Shown piece by piece: positions 1-6,283 of a stretch of DNA of 7,600 nucleotides. The stretch is from assembly GCA_021796315.1 (NCBI GenBank), contig JAJYOH010000280.1:1-7600 (forward strand), in the 5' to 3' direction. A program made the translations under genes and the position numbers. Positions within the stretch are counted from its first letter, which is position 1; each line of letters begins with the position of its first letter. The stretch is from Chloroflexota bacterium. Its GTDB lineage: Bacteria; Chloroflexota; Anaerolineae; Anaerolineales; Villigracilaceae. The notes beneath the pieces are model-generated. The model was given only the letters and a program-made list of their open reading frames with translations, was not told the origin of the DNA and made no database searches.

Positions 1-727
1 GAAATTGCGCGGCCAGCAAAGCCAGTTTGGGCGGCAGGGGAAGCAACAATGCTTTTGAGCCGGTTTTTTCGCCGATCAATTCCACCATTTCCTTGAAAGT
101 GAAATTATCCGGGCCGACCGCGTCATTCACGTAATTTTTTTTCGCGTACGCGCCCTCGACGATTAAGTCTGCCAGATCGTCCACGCAGATGGGCTGCAGG
201 CGGTACGATCCGTCGCCGGGCAGGCCGAAGAACGGAAAACGCCGCATCAAGTAAGCGATGTTGTTGATCAGGATATCCTCCGCGCCGACCAATACCGTTG
301 GCCGCAGAATCGCGTAAGACATTCCAGATTCGATCACAGCTTTTTCGTTGGCGGCCTTACCCCAGAAATATGGCAGGTGTGAATCCGCTGACGGGTTGGT
401 GATGCTGACGTGCACGATCCGCTTCACGCCCGCGGCAAAGGCGGCGCGCACCAGCTTGCGTGTGTTTTCGACGGCGCGCGATTGCGTGTTTTGTCCATGA
501 TCGAAGCGGATCCAGTATGTGTTGACCAAAACATCCACGCCCTTGAGCGATCTAATTAATCCCTGCTCATTGTTGAAATCCAGCGGAAAAGCCTTGACCT
601 TGCCGCCAAACGGGTCGGGACGATTTGGATGGCCCGTCAACGTGATGACTTCCTCGCCGCGTGCCAGCAAACGTTGCGCGACATATTTTCCGGAATAACT
701 AAAAGCGCCCGTGACTGCGATTTTCAT
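1..727 (-). CDS. NmrA/NDUFA9-like atypical SDR epimerase (3' end outside window)
   Basis: The frame is open from an ATG at 725-727 to the left edge, giving 242 residues with no stop, so the C-terminus is missing. The N-terminus reads as a Rossmann fold: beta strand KIAV, then the glycine-rich loop TGAFSYSGK (residues 6-14), the form seen in NmrA-like and complex I 39-kDa-like SDR proteins. A YFWGK stretch (120-124) fits the SDR YxxxK catalytic pair, and LRPTVLVG (141-148) is typical of extended SDRs. It should bind NAD(P)H in the cytoplasm; the substrate cannot be read from the sequence, and it could be a nucleotide-sugar epimerase, a reductase or a redox sensor. An AGGAGA ribosome binding site overlaps the stop codon of the upstream regulator, only 9 nt away, so the two genes are almost certainly co-transcribed. 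The family call is firm; the specific function is unknown. Confidence 0.85.
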   Translation of the reverse strand, partial: MKIAVTGAFSYSGKYVAQRLLARGEEVITLTGHPNRPDPFGGKVKAFPLDFNNEQGLIRSLKGVDVLVNTYWIRFDHGQNTQSRAVENTRKLVRAAFAAGVKRIVHVSITNPSADSHLPYFWGKAANEKAVIESGMSYAILRPTVLVGAEDILINNIAYLMRRFPFFGLPGDGSYRLQPICVDDLADLIVEGAYAKKNYVNDAVGPDNFTFKEMVELIGEKTGSKALLLPLPPKLALLAAQF

Positions 728-736
728 CGGTCTCTC

Positions 737-1267
737 CTATTTCAAAATCTTTAGAATATTCTGAATGGTGGACATTCCAAGACTATCCAGCCTTGAGACG
801 GCGCGTGACAGGCTGTCAATCGCGCCGAAGAAATCCTGCAAAGCCTGGACTCGTTCCAGCAGAAATTTGCGTTCCGCTTCATCCACGGACCCTTTAACGG
901 CTTGCAGCTTCTCAAGCGTTTCCCGTACCGACCGCACCGCGCTGTCGAACTCGCGGTTCTGACGCTCTCCTAAGATCGAGCGGATGGCTTTGTAGAAATC
1001 CGTCTCGGCTTCGTAGTAATCCTTGCGGTCGCCAAGCCGGGACGAGCGATGCACCAGCCCCAGCCGCGCCAGCGCTCGCACGTCCGTGCTGACGGCGCCT
1101 TTGGTCAATCCACTTTGCTGGACGAGTTCATCCAGCGAAAGCGGGGCGGGGGAAAGGTATAGCGCCGCGAAGATGGCGCCCACGCCTTTTGGGAATCCCC
1201 AGAAATGGCTGATGTGGCTCAAGCCCTCGACGAAGTTCTGCTTGATCTGGGGCAATTCTCGGCTCAT
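737..1267 (-). CDS. GbsR/MarR-family winged-helix transcriptional regulator
   Basis: A 176-residue cytoplasmic DNA-binding protein, close to the usual ~180 residues of GbsR-like regulators. A helix-turn-helix spans about residues 43-72 (LSLDELVQQSGLTKGAVS and the following recognition helix). It is followed by a wing with GDRKDYYEAE (79-88), the DRKxYY-type wing characteristic of the GbsR branch. The C-terminal half (about 90-176) is charged and helical, with heptad-like leucines suited to dimerisation. The ATG at 1265-1267 has GGAG 8 nt upstream. It is the first gene of a two-gene unit with the NmrA-like epimerase. A perfect inverted repeat lies at its predicted transcription start, so autorepression is likely. 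Known GbsR proteins respond to choline or related osmolytes, but no osmolyte genes are present here, so the ligand is open and may relate to the epimerase substrate. Confidence 0.88.
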   Translation of the reverse strand: MSRELPQIKQNFVEGLSHISHFWGFPKGVGAIFAALYLSPAPLSLDELVQQSGLTKGAVSTDVRALARLGLVHRSSRLGDRKDYYEAETDFYKAIRSILGERQNREFDSAVRSVRETLEKLQAVKGSVDEAERKFLLERVQALQDFFGAIDSLSRAVSRLDSLGMSTIQNILKILK

Positions 1268-1289
1268 TGAAAATTCTCCGTTTTGAATA

Positions 1290-1305
1290 TTTAGTAGTTA
1301 CTAAA
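1290..1305. promoter_or_regulatory. Probable operator of the GbsR-like regulator (TTTAGTA-GT-TACTAAA)
   Basis: Perfect 7-bp arms separated by 2 nt. The site begins 3 nt downstream of the predicted -10 of the regulator promoter and covers the expected transcription start near 1302. Winged-helix dimers of the MarR/GbsR type bind palindromes of about this size, and this position would block initiation. The palindrome is seen directly; binding by the neighbouring regulator is inferred. Confidence 0.75.
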
Positions 1306-1308
1306 CGA

Positions 1309-1337
1309 AATATATAATAAGCGGCGAATTCTGTCAA
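1309..1337 (-). promoter_or_regulatory. Sigma-70-type promoter for the regulator-epimerase unit
   Basis: On the minus strand, TTGACA (1332-1337) and TATATT (1309-1314) are separated by exactly 17 nt, a near-ideal housekeeping promoter. Transcription should start near 1302, giving a leader of about 35 nt before the regulator ATG. The start lies inside the TTTAGTA/TACTAAA palindrome. Such a strong promoter with an overlapping operator fits a repressed, inducible unit. Confidence 0.8.
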
Positions 1338-1387
1338 GGCAAAAAACTCCACCGGAATGGCGCAATTTTGAACGCTCTGCAAATGGA

Positions 1388-1945
1388 TTATGGATTTTGT
1401 TGGAAAAACCTGAACAATTCCGCACCCTTTAAATTGACTGCGTCATGGATGTATTGGTTGATCTGCACATTAAGGTTTGTTTGGTCCTTGCCATGCCGGA
1501 ATGAAAATTCCGCTCGTCCGGGGTTGGGGCCGGCGACATCGCTCAGCGGTATTTTTATGATCACTCCCATGACTTCCGCGATCAGATTGCCAAGCGCCTT
1601 TTCATCCTTGATGTCTTTGACTTCCACTTTTATGCGGTAATCCGTCTCCATTGCACTGAAGGTCGAGCGTCCGTCGGCGTAGACGCAGTTTTCGCCGTAG
1701 GCATAAGCGCTGGCAGTGATGTTCTTGTCAATGGCTTGCAATGCTTCGTTTACCTTTTTTGAGACATCCGGCAAATCCTGCGAAGCCCAGACGAAGGCGC
1801 AAGCTTCAAATGTTGGCGTCGTATCCGGCGTGCCAGTAACAAAAGGTGTCGGCGTGTCGGTCGATGGGACCGGGCTGATGGTCGGTGTGGGTGAGGGCGC
1901 GCAAGCCGTCAGCAGAAAAAGGCAAAGCAGGAAAAATCGTTTCAT
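1388..1945 (-). CDS. Secreted lipoprotein of unknown function
   Basis: A 185-residue protein with a classic lipoprotein signal: KR at the N-terminus, a hydrophobic core FFLLCLFLL, and a lipobox LTAC with the lipidated cysteine at residue 15. Residues 16-45 are rich in Thr, Pro and Ser and look like a flexible tether. The mature domain (about 46-185) holds two cysteines (C49 and C87) that could form an extracytoplasmic disulfide, and it alternates helical (about 60-75, 115-130, 160-180) and strand-like stretches. I do not recognise the domain. The ATG has a GAGG site 7 nt upstream. The gene is divergent from feoA across 127 nt and lies upstream of the regulator unit, which has its own promoter. 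No clear terminator separates them. A role in iron uptake is possible from position alone but is not supported by any motif. Confidence 0.82.
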   Translation of the reverse strand: MKRFFLLCLFLLTACAPSPTPTISPVPSTDTPTPFVTGTPDTTPTFEACAFVWASQDLPDVSKKVNEALQAIDKNITASAYAYGENCVYADGRSTFSAMETDYRIKVEVKDIKDEKALGNLIAEVMGVIIKIPLSDVAGPNPGRAEFSFRHGKDQTNLNVQINQYIHDAVNLKGAELFRFFQQNP

Positions 1946-2009
1946 AATTTAACCTCAGGCCTTATTTTACCTTTATTGTTCTTGAAATCCCGATTTTATG
2001 AATGTCTTA

Positions 2010-2028
2010 CAAGGATGATTATCACTTG
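2010..2028. promoter_or_regulatory. Weak candidate metal-regulator site upstream of feoA
   Basis: The stretch has CAAG and CTTG arms 11 nt apart, and ATTATCA (2018-2024) inside it matches one half of the classical 7-1-7 Fur box (TGATAAT on the minus strand). The second half-site is poorly conserved. It overlaps the first bases of the proposed feo -35 element, where an iron-responsive repressor would act. The match is partial, so this is only a candidate. Confidence 0.22.
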
Positions 2029-2054
2029 GCTGCCGGAATTCTTCAAGATATAAC
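2026..2054 (+). promoter_or_regulatory. Probable feoAB promoter
   Basis: TTGGCT (2026-2031) and TATAAC (2049-2054) are separated by 17 nt. The predicted start near 2061 gives a short leader of about 12 nt that consists mainly of the purine-rich ribosome binding site GGAAGAGG (2061-2068). The -10 matches consensus at 5 of 6 bases and the -35 at 4 of 6. Confidence 0.5.
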
Positions 2055-2072
2055 CATGTTGGAAGAGGATGA

Positions 2073-2297
2073 ATGAATTTACTGCAGGCAGAAAATGGAA
2101 AATGGATGCGCGTCGTGCGCGTCGAGGGCGGCCGCACTTTGCAAACCCGCCTGACCCAGCACGGCTTGTATGCGGGAGATCGTTTGCGCGTCCTGCGCGC
2201 GGCTCCGCTGGGTGGGCCGTTGCTGGTTGAGGTCAATGGGCGCGAGATCGCAATTGGCCGCGGCGTGGCGCAAAAGATCTTTATCGAGGAAGGCTAA
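2073..2297 (+). CDS. feoA: FeoA family small SH3-like protein
   Basis: 74 residues, the usual size for FeoA, a small cytoplasmic SH3-like beta-barrel thought to assist or gate the FeoB ferrous-iron transporter. The core follows the FeoA pattern: RVEGGRTLQTRLTQHGLYAGDR (an insertion-type strand, then a short helix and the GLxxGD turn at about residues 31-36), LRVLRAAPLGGPLLVEVNG (the strand pair with the P-x-GGP-type turn), then REIAIGRGVAQKIFIE (the final strand and helix carrying the usual I-x-x-x-A pattern). The ATG at 2073 is preceded by GGAAGAGG. Its TAA overlaps the feoB ATG as TAATG, indicating translational coupling. No FeoC-like gene follows feoB. Confidence 0.93.
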   Translation: MNLLQAENGKWMRVVRVEGGRTLQTRLTQHGLYAGDRLRVLRAAPLGGPLLVEVNGREIAIGRGVAQKIFIEEG

Positions 2298-3994
2298 TGC
2301 GATTTGCTTTAATAGGACAGCCCAATTGCGGCAAGAGCACGCTTTTTAATCAGGTCGCGGGGTACAAAGCAGAGACCGGAAATTTCAGTGGAACGACCGT
2401 TGCATTTACAGAAAGTAAAGTGCGTGTGGCGGGCGAAGTTGTCGAACTGGTGGACCTGCCTGGAACTTATTTTTTGGACGGGACCAATTTGGCAGAGCGC
2501 GAGACTGTAAAATATTTGGAAGCGCACTATGTGGATGTGATCATCAACGTGGTGGATGCAACGCATCTATCTTCGGGACTTGAACTGACCCTTGAACTGC
2601 TCTCGTTAGCCAGGCCTTTGGTCGTGGCCCTCAACATGATGGATGAAGCCGCGCGCCTCGGTCTGCACATTGACGGGGAAGGTCTTGCGAAAAAACTGGG
2701 TGTGCCTGTTTTGCCGCTGGTTGCGAGCAAAGGACGCGGCGTGAAAAACCTTTTTATCACGGCCCTGGAGACGGCGCGCTCAAATCATCGCACAGGGCAA
2801 AAAGAAAAACTAGATGTCACGACGTTTCACGCGTTGGCCGGAGAAGTTGCGGCACAATTCGCCGTGCGCGGGGAACGGCGCGTCAGCTGGCGGGATCAGA
2901 TCGACGATGTGCTTTTGCATCCGGTGTGGGGCTATGTGATTCTGCTGGTTGTGTTGCTGGCATTTTTCGAAGGGGTTTATGGTCTGGGACAATTGATCGA
3001 GCCGCCCATCTTGCGCCTTTTTAATGGTCTCACATATTGGGTGCTGGCAAAAATCCCGATGAACGAATTATTTTCCGAAGTCATGCTCGGAATTTTTCAA
3101 GGTGTTTCAGCTGGCATGGCCATCGTGCTCCCATATCTTCTGCCGTTTCTGTTCGGGCTGGGAATCCTCGAAGACATCGGCTATTTGCCTCGTATCGCAT
3201 TCCTGATGGATGCCTTCATGCACCGGCTCGGTCTGCATGGCAAGGCCATCGTGCCATTTATTCTCGGTTATGGGTGCAACGTCCCCGCGGTCATGTCGAC
3301 GCGTATGCTCGAAGATAAACGTGACCGGATTCTGGCAGCCGCGCTTGCGACGCTGGTTCCATGTGCGGCGCGGCTGGCCGTGGTCTTCGGTCTCGTGGCA
3401 TTCTATCTCGGACCTGTAGCCGGCTTCGCATTATATATTTTCAATCTATTCGTCATTGCGCTGACCGGCCGTTTGCTGACGCGTTTGATGCCCGAAGATA
3501 CACCGGGTCTGATTCTCGAAATGCCCGCCTATCGTGTGCCGACCATTCGTAATGTCGTCAACAAAGCCTGGTTCCGCGTGCGCGAATTTGTGGTCGAAGC
3601 CTGGCCAATCCTGATCGTCGGCAGTGCTGTACTGGCCGCGCTGAATTATTTTCACATCGCCGCAATTTTCAATCTGTTGGTCCGCCCGCTGACATGGATC
3701 CTGGGGCTTCCATCCGAAGTCGGCGTGCCGCTGATCTTTGGAATCTTGCGCAAGGAACTTTCGCTCGTGATGCTTGGTCAGGCATTGGGCAGTGTCGATT
3801 TTTCAAATGTGCTGACCACTACTCAAATGGTCGTGTATGCCACGTTCGTAATGTTCTACATTCCCTGCCTGGCCACGCTATCCATCCTGCGCCGCGAGCT
3901 GGGGACGCGCGCCATGCTGTATATTTCCGCCTTGACGGTCATAGTCGCAGTGTTGGCGGCGTTGTTTGTGCGGGGGGTTATGATCTTGCTTTGA
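2297..3994 (+). CDS. feoB: FeoB ferrous iron transporter, compact form
   Basis: A 565-residue inner-membrane Fe(II) uptake protein with an N-terminal G domain. The GTPase motifs are all present: G1 GQPNCGKST (7-15), G2 Thr in GTTV (32-35), G3 DLPG (53-56), G4 NMMD (113-116) and G5 ASKGRG (143-148). A short helical linker (about 160-205) precedes the first membrane segment (about 210-233). The membrane part carries the conserved FeoB signatures EDIGYLPR (292-299), GYGCNVPA (324-331, C327), LVPCAARL (353-360, C356), ILRKE (483-487) and YIPC (521-524, C524), with a final hydrophobic segment near 540-562. It is shorter than E. coli FeoB (773 residues), with the savings in the N-terminal linker and C-terminal tail; all core motifs remain, so it should be functional. 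It overlaps feoA by one base and ends in a strong terminator. Confidence 0.96.
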   Translation: MRFALIGQPNCGKSTLFNQVAGYKAETGNFSGTTVAFTESKVRVAGEVVELVDLPGTYFLDGTNLAERETVKYLEAHYVDVIINVVDATHLSSGLELTLELLSLARPLVVALNMMDEAARLGLHIDGEGLAKKLGVPVLPLVASKGRGVKNLFITALETARSNHRTGQKEKLDVTTFHALAGEVAAQFAVRGERRVSWRDQIDDVLLHPVWGYVILLVVLLAFFEGVYGLGQLIEPPILRLFNGLTYWVLAKIPMNELFSEVMLGIFQGVSAGMAIVLPYLLPFLFGLGILEDIGYLPRIAFLMDAFMHRLGLHGKAIVPFILGYGCNVPAVMSTRMLEDKRDRILAAALATLVPCAARLAVVFGLVAFYLGPVAGFALYIFNLFVIALTGRLLTRLMPEDTPGLILEMPAYRVPTIRNVVNKAWFRVREFVVEAWPILIVGSAVLAALNYFHIAAIFNLLVRPLTWILGLPSEVGVPLIFGILRKELSLVMLGQALGSVDFSNVLTTTQMVVYATFVMFYIPCLATLSILRRELGTRAMLYISALTVIVAVLAALFVRGVMILL

Positions 3995-4027
3995 AAAAAT
4001 CCCGACCTTTCACGGTCGGGATTTTTT
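3994..4027 (+). terminator. Rho-independent terminator of feoAB, probably bidirectional
   Basis: A perfect 14-bp stem (arms 3994-4007 and 4014-4027) with a 6-nt loop TTTCAC. The GC core CCCGACC/GGTCGGG is flanked by A6 on the left and T6 on the right, so it can stop transcripts from either side. The first stem base is the last base of the feoB TGA. The nearest converging gene is the M20 amidohydrolase, which ends at 4220. Confidence 0.95.
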
Positions 4028-4219
4028 ACCAAAGTTACTGCCTTCAAATTTCGAAAGCGAATTCATCGAATACCCTAATACAAAGCCGCGAAGACGCCAA
4101 GTTTTTTTATTGCTCTTTCCCGAAGAACATCGGGACGATGTTCGCCTTCTCTGCCTGCACTGGTTGCCGGCACGCGTGTGATTTTGCGTTGAATCTTTGG
4201 TAGTGGGCGGTGACTTGCA
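4028..4219. other. Gene-free spacer between convergent genes with an inverted repeat
   Basis: I see no gene here. It holds a perfect 8-bp inverted repeat, GAACATCG-GGA-CGATGTTC (4125-4143), without a T-run beside it. It also holds the phrase ACAAAGCCGCGAAGACGCCAAG-like sequence followed by T7 (about 4080-4108), which resembles dispersed intergenic repeats common in Chloroflexota and other environmental genomes. The resemblance is from memory. The reading frame crossing it on the minus strand is only a shadow of the neighbouring gene. Confidence 0.5.
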
Positions 4220-5410
4220 CTATTTAAGAATGTCGGCCACTGCGGCGGCCATGAGAGCCGCGCCGCGCGAAAGCGCTTCCTCGTCGAAATCGAATTTCGG
4301 GTGGTGATGTCCGTAGTCGAGATGCTTTTCCGTGTTGTTCGAGCCAACGAAGAAATAACAACCCGGCACTTTTTCCTGCATGAACGCCATGTCCTCCGCG
4401 CCCATCGTCAGGTAACCGTTCGTGTCGAGCGTGGACTCCGGCATAACTTTTTGTGCAACAGTTTGGACTTTTCCGGCGATGTCGTCGTTGTTGATGACGG
4501 CAGGCGTGACACGTTGCAGCAGGATCTCGACTTTGCATCCCATCGTTTCGCCGACGCCGCGCACGATCTGTTCGAATCTTTCCAGGACTTTTTGACGGAC
4601 TGCCAGATCGAAGGTGCGGATCGTACCCGTCAGTTCTGCCTCCTGCGGGATGACGTTGAAGGCTGTCCCCGAATGAACCGTCGTCACGCTGACAACCGCC
4701 GCCTGTAAAGGTGCGACGTTGCGTGATGTAATGGTTTGGAGCACATTGACGATTTGTGCCGCGGCCACGATCGGGTCAATCGTCGCATTCGGGATAGCGC
4801 CGTGTCCGCCTTTGCCGGTCAGCTTAATCGTGAATTGTTCCGCGCCTGCCATGACGGGACCTCTTGCCACGCCGACCCAGCCGAGCGGCTTTTCATTCCA
4901 GAGATGCATCGAAAGCGACATATCCACTTTCGGGCCATCGAGCACACCGTCGCGGATCATCATCTGCGCGCCGCCGATCTCTTCGCCGTTGTATCCCTCT
5001 TCAGATGGCTGGAAGCAAAATTTAACGGTGCCCGCCAACTGGTCGCGATGGGCGTGCAGGATCTTTGCAACCGTCAGCCCGATGGATGTGTGTCCGTCGT
5101 GTCCGCAGGCGTGCATGATTCCATTTGTCTGTGAAGCATATTGCGCGCCGGTGTCTTCGACGATGGGCAGCGCGTCCATGTCGAAGCGGATGAGCAGGGT
5201 GGGGCCGGGCCTGGCGCCTTCAAGCAAGCCAACCACGCCGGTCTTGCCGACACCTTTGGTCACTTCGAGGCCGAGCGTCTCGAGTTCTTTCGCGACGATG
5301 CCGCCGGTGCGCAGTTCGTGAAATCCGAGTTCGGGGTGCATGTGAAAATCACGGCGCAGGGTTTGGGTATATGGAAAAAGTTCTTTGGCTTCTTTCAGAA
5401 AGTCGGTCAT
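4220..5410 (-). CDS. M20-family metallo-amidohydrolase (hippurate/IAA-amino-acid hydrolase type)
   Basis: A 396-residue cytoplasmic enzyme that should hydrolyse N-acyl amino acids or similar amides with a binuclear metal centre. Visible family marks are RRDFHMHPELGFHE (19-32), RFDMDALP (75-82), HACGHDGH (100-107, metal ligands C102 and H104), QPSEEG (134-139, catalytic Glu then metal-ligand Glu), MHLW (168-171, H169 ligand), the dimerisation-domain motif KGGHGAIP (200-207), TGTIRTF (261-267) and HHHPKFDFDE (368-377, last metal ligand). Length matches the family's ~380-400. The ATG at 5408-5410 has GGAG 9 nt upstream, separated from it by A8. No signal peptide is seen. It is the last gene of a probable unit with the LmbE-type and ricT genes, 71 nt after the former. 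The substrate is uncertain; N-acetyl-amino acid, hippurate or succinyl-DAP-like substrates are all possible. Confidence 0.93.
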   Translation of the reverse strand: MTDFLKEAKELFPYTQTLRRDFHMHPELGFHELRTGGIVAKELETLGLEVTKGVGKTGVVGLLEGARPGPTLLIRFDMDALPIVEDTGAQYASQTNGIMHACGHDGHTSIGLTVAKILHAHRDQLAGTVKFCFQPSEEGYNGEEIGGAQMMIRDGVLDGPKVDMSLSMHLWNEKPLGWVGVARGPVMAGAEQFTIKLTGKGGHGAIPNATIDPIVAAAQIVNVLQTITSRNVAPLQAAVVSVTTVHSGTAFNVIPQEAELTGTIRTFDLAVRQKVLERFEQIVRGVGETMGCKVEILLQRVTPAVINNDDIAGKVQTVAQKVMPESTLDTNGYLTMGAEDMAFMQEKVPGCYFFVGSNNTEKHLDYGHHHPKFDFDEEALSRGAALMAAAVADILK

Positions 5411-5423
5411 GTTTTTTTTCTCC

Positions 5424-5486
5424 GTTGGCAGGTTTGAAGGTTGGTAGGTTTGAACGTTGAATCTTCCAACTTGTAAACTTTCTAAC
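5424..5486. repeat. Small intergenic repeat: 16-nt tandem pair plus imperfect hairpin
   Basis: Two adjacent 16-nt units, GTTGGCAGGTTTGAAG (5424-5439) and GTTGGTAGGTTTGAAC (5440-5455), match at 14 of 16 positions. The second unit and its continuation (5440-5459) form an imperfect inverted repeat with 5467-5486 (14 of 20 pairs, 7-nt loop). The right arm reaches into the last codon and stop of the LmbE-type gene. It fills most of the 71-nt spacer between that gene and the amidohydrolase. Confidence 0.6.
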
Positions 5487-6210
5487 TGTACTTGATCACG
5501 CGGAATTTTTCTTCGTAGCGCGGATTTTCTTCAGTCGAATCTTCGGCGCGCCGATTCTTGAATCTTTCCACAAGTGCTTGTGGATCCTGCACTTGAGTCT
5601 TATGTTCAAGAATGGCATTGACCTTGATATCCCATGTTTCGGTCACGTCAACAGTGATGTTTGGCTGGCTAGTGAGCGTGACCCAGATTTCTTTCAACGC
5701 ATGTGGCGGATAGCCTTCGGCGATCAGTTCGGGGAAGAAGGCCGCGTTGCCAGCGGCAGGGAAAGCCGCGTCGAGCACCACCTGTCCGGCGGCGCGATGG
5801 TCGGGATGGTTAAGTCCGTATGTGGCGAATAAATTTTGCGGGTCGGACGTGACAAGAATATCCGGCTTAAACTTGCGGATCACGCGCACAATCTCCCGGC
5901 GCAGATCAATGCCGGGGACGAGGTAGCCATCCGGTCGGTCCAGAAAGTGAACGGCTTGCGCGCCGATGACTTTGGCGGCGTTGGCCTGCTCTGCGTGTCG
6001 AATGGCGCACAGCGCGTCGGTTGTCATATCCGGCGAGGTAGTGGGATTAAAGCCCTTGTCGCCGCAAGTCAGAAGTTGATAGGTGATGCTGTGTCCGGCG
6101 CGTGCCCAGCGTGCGAGCGTGGCTCCGCAAAAAAATTCCGGGTCATCCGGGTGAGCCAGGACGACCAGAATGTTTTGCTGGTCTTGCCAGTTTTCGGGTT
6201 GGAGGGTCAT
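5482..6210 (-). CDS. LmbE/PIG-L-type zinc-dependent N-deacetylase
   Basis: A 242-residue protein of the LmbE/PIG-L fold, whose members remove acetyl groups from N-acetylglucosamine conjugates and related compounds. The N-terminal strand ILVVLAHPDDPEFFCG carries the signature HPDDxE (20-25), giving zinc ligands H20 and D23 and the catalytic base D22. The third zinc ligand should be H138 in NHPDHR (134-139). TCGDKG (48-53) and RHAEQANAAKVIG (71-83) are the usual following motifs. The family includes MshB and BshB (mycothiol and bacillithiol synthesis) and antibiotic or lipid deacetylases, and nothing nearby decides between them. No Shine-Dalgarno precedes the ATG at 6208-6210 and there is no other Met until residue 61, so translation may depend on coupling or be weak. 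It lies 66 nt after ricT and 71 nt before the amidohydrolase on the same strand. Confidence 0.92.
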   Translation of the reverse strand: MTLQPENWQDQQNILVVLAHPDDPEFFCGATLARWARAGHSITYQLLTCGDKGFNPTTSPDMTTDALCAIRHAEQANAAKVIGAQAVHFLDRPDGYLVPGIDLRREIVRVIRKFKPDILVTSDPQNLFATYGLNHPDHRAAGQVVLDAAFPAAGNAAFFPELIAEGYPPHALKEIWVTLTSQPNITVDVTETWDIKVNAILEHKTQVQDPQALVERFKNRRAEDSTEENPRYEEKFRVIKYS

Positions 6211-6246
6211 AGATTTTCGGGGGTTGGGAATTTGGGGTCGGAAATT

Positions 6247-6283
6247 GGTAACGATGCACGATTCCTGAATAACGAATTACGAT
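6247..6283. repeat. Degenerate short tandem repeat at the ricT 3' end
   Basis: Two related units, GGTAACGATGCACGAT (6247-6262) and GAATAACGAATTACGAT (6267-6283), share TAACGA and ACGAT blocks about 20 nt apart. The second unit overlaps the ricT stop codon and its last codon or two. The divergence between units is substantial, so this may be an eroded minisatellite or chance similarity. Confidence 0.35.

Noticed and set aside
2297..3994. FeoB as a truncated pseudogene because of its short length
   Set aside because: The second gate motif, the YIPC motif and a final membrane helix are present before the stop, and the terminator follows directly.
3694..4203. 169-codon plus-strand frame overlapping the feoB end
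   Set aside because: It is out of frame with feoB and reads straight through the feoB terminator hairpin; there is no ribosome binding site.
4075..4347. Minus-strand frame through the spacer after the amidohydrolase
   Set aside because: It overlaps the C-terminal coding part of the amidohydrolase out of frame and continues into repeat-like spacer sequence, so it is not a separate gene.
4719..5321. 200-codon plus-strand frame opposite the M20 amidohydrolase
   Set aside because: It is antisense to a well-conserved enzyme; the composition is Ser/Pro-rich as expected of a shadow frame.
5424..5486. CRISPR-like repeats or a rho-independent terminator
   Set aside because: Only two adjacent units exist with no spacers, and the hairpin is imperfect and AT-rich without a T-run after it.
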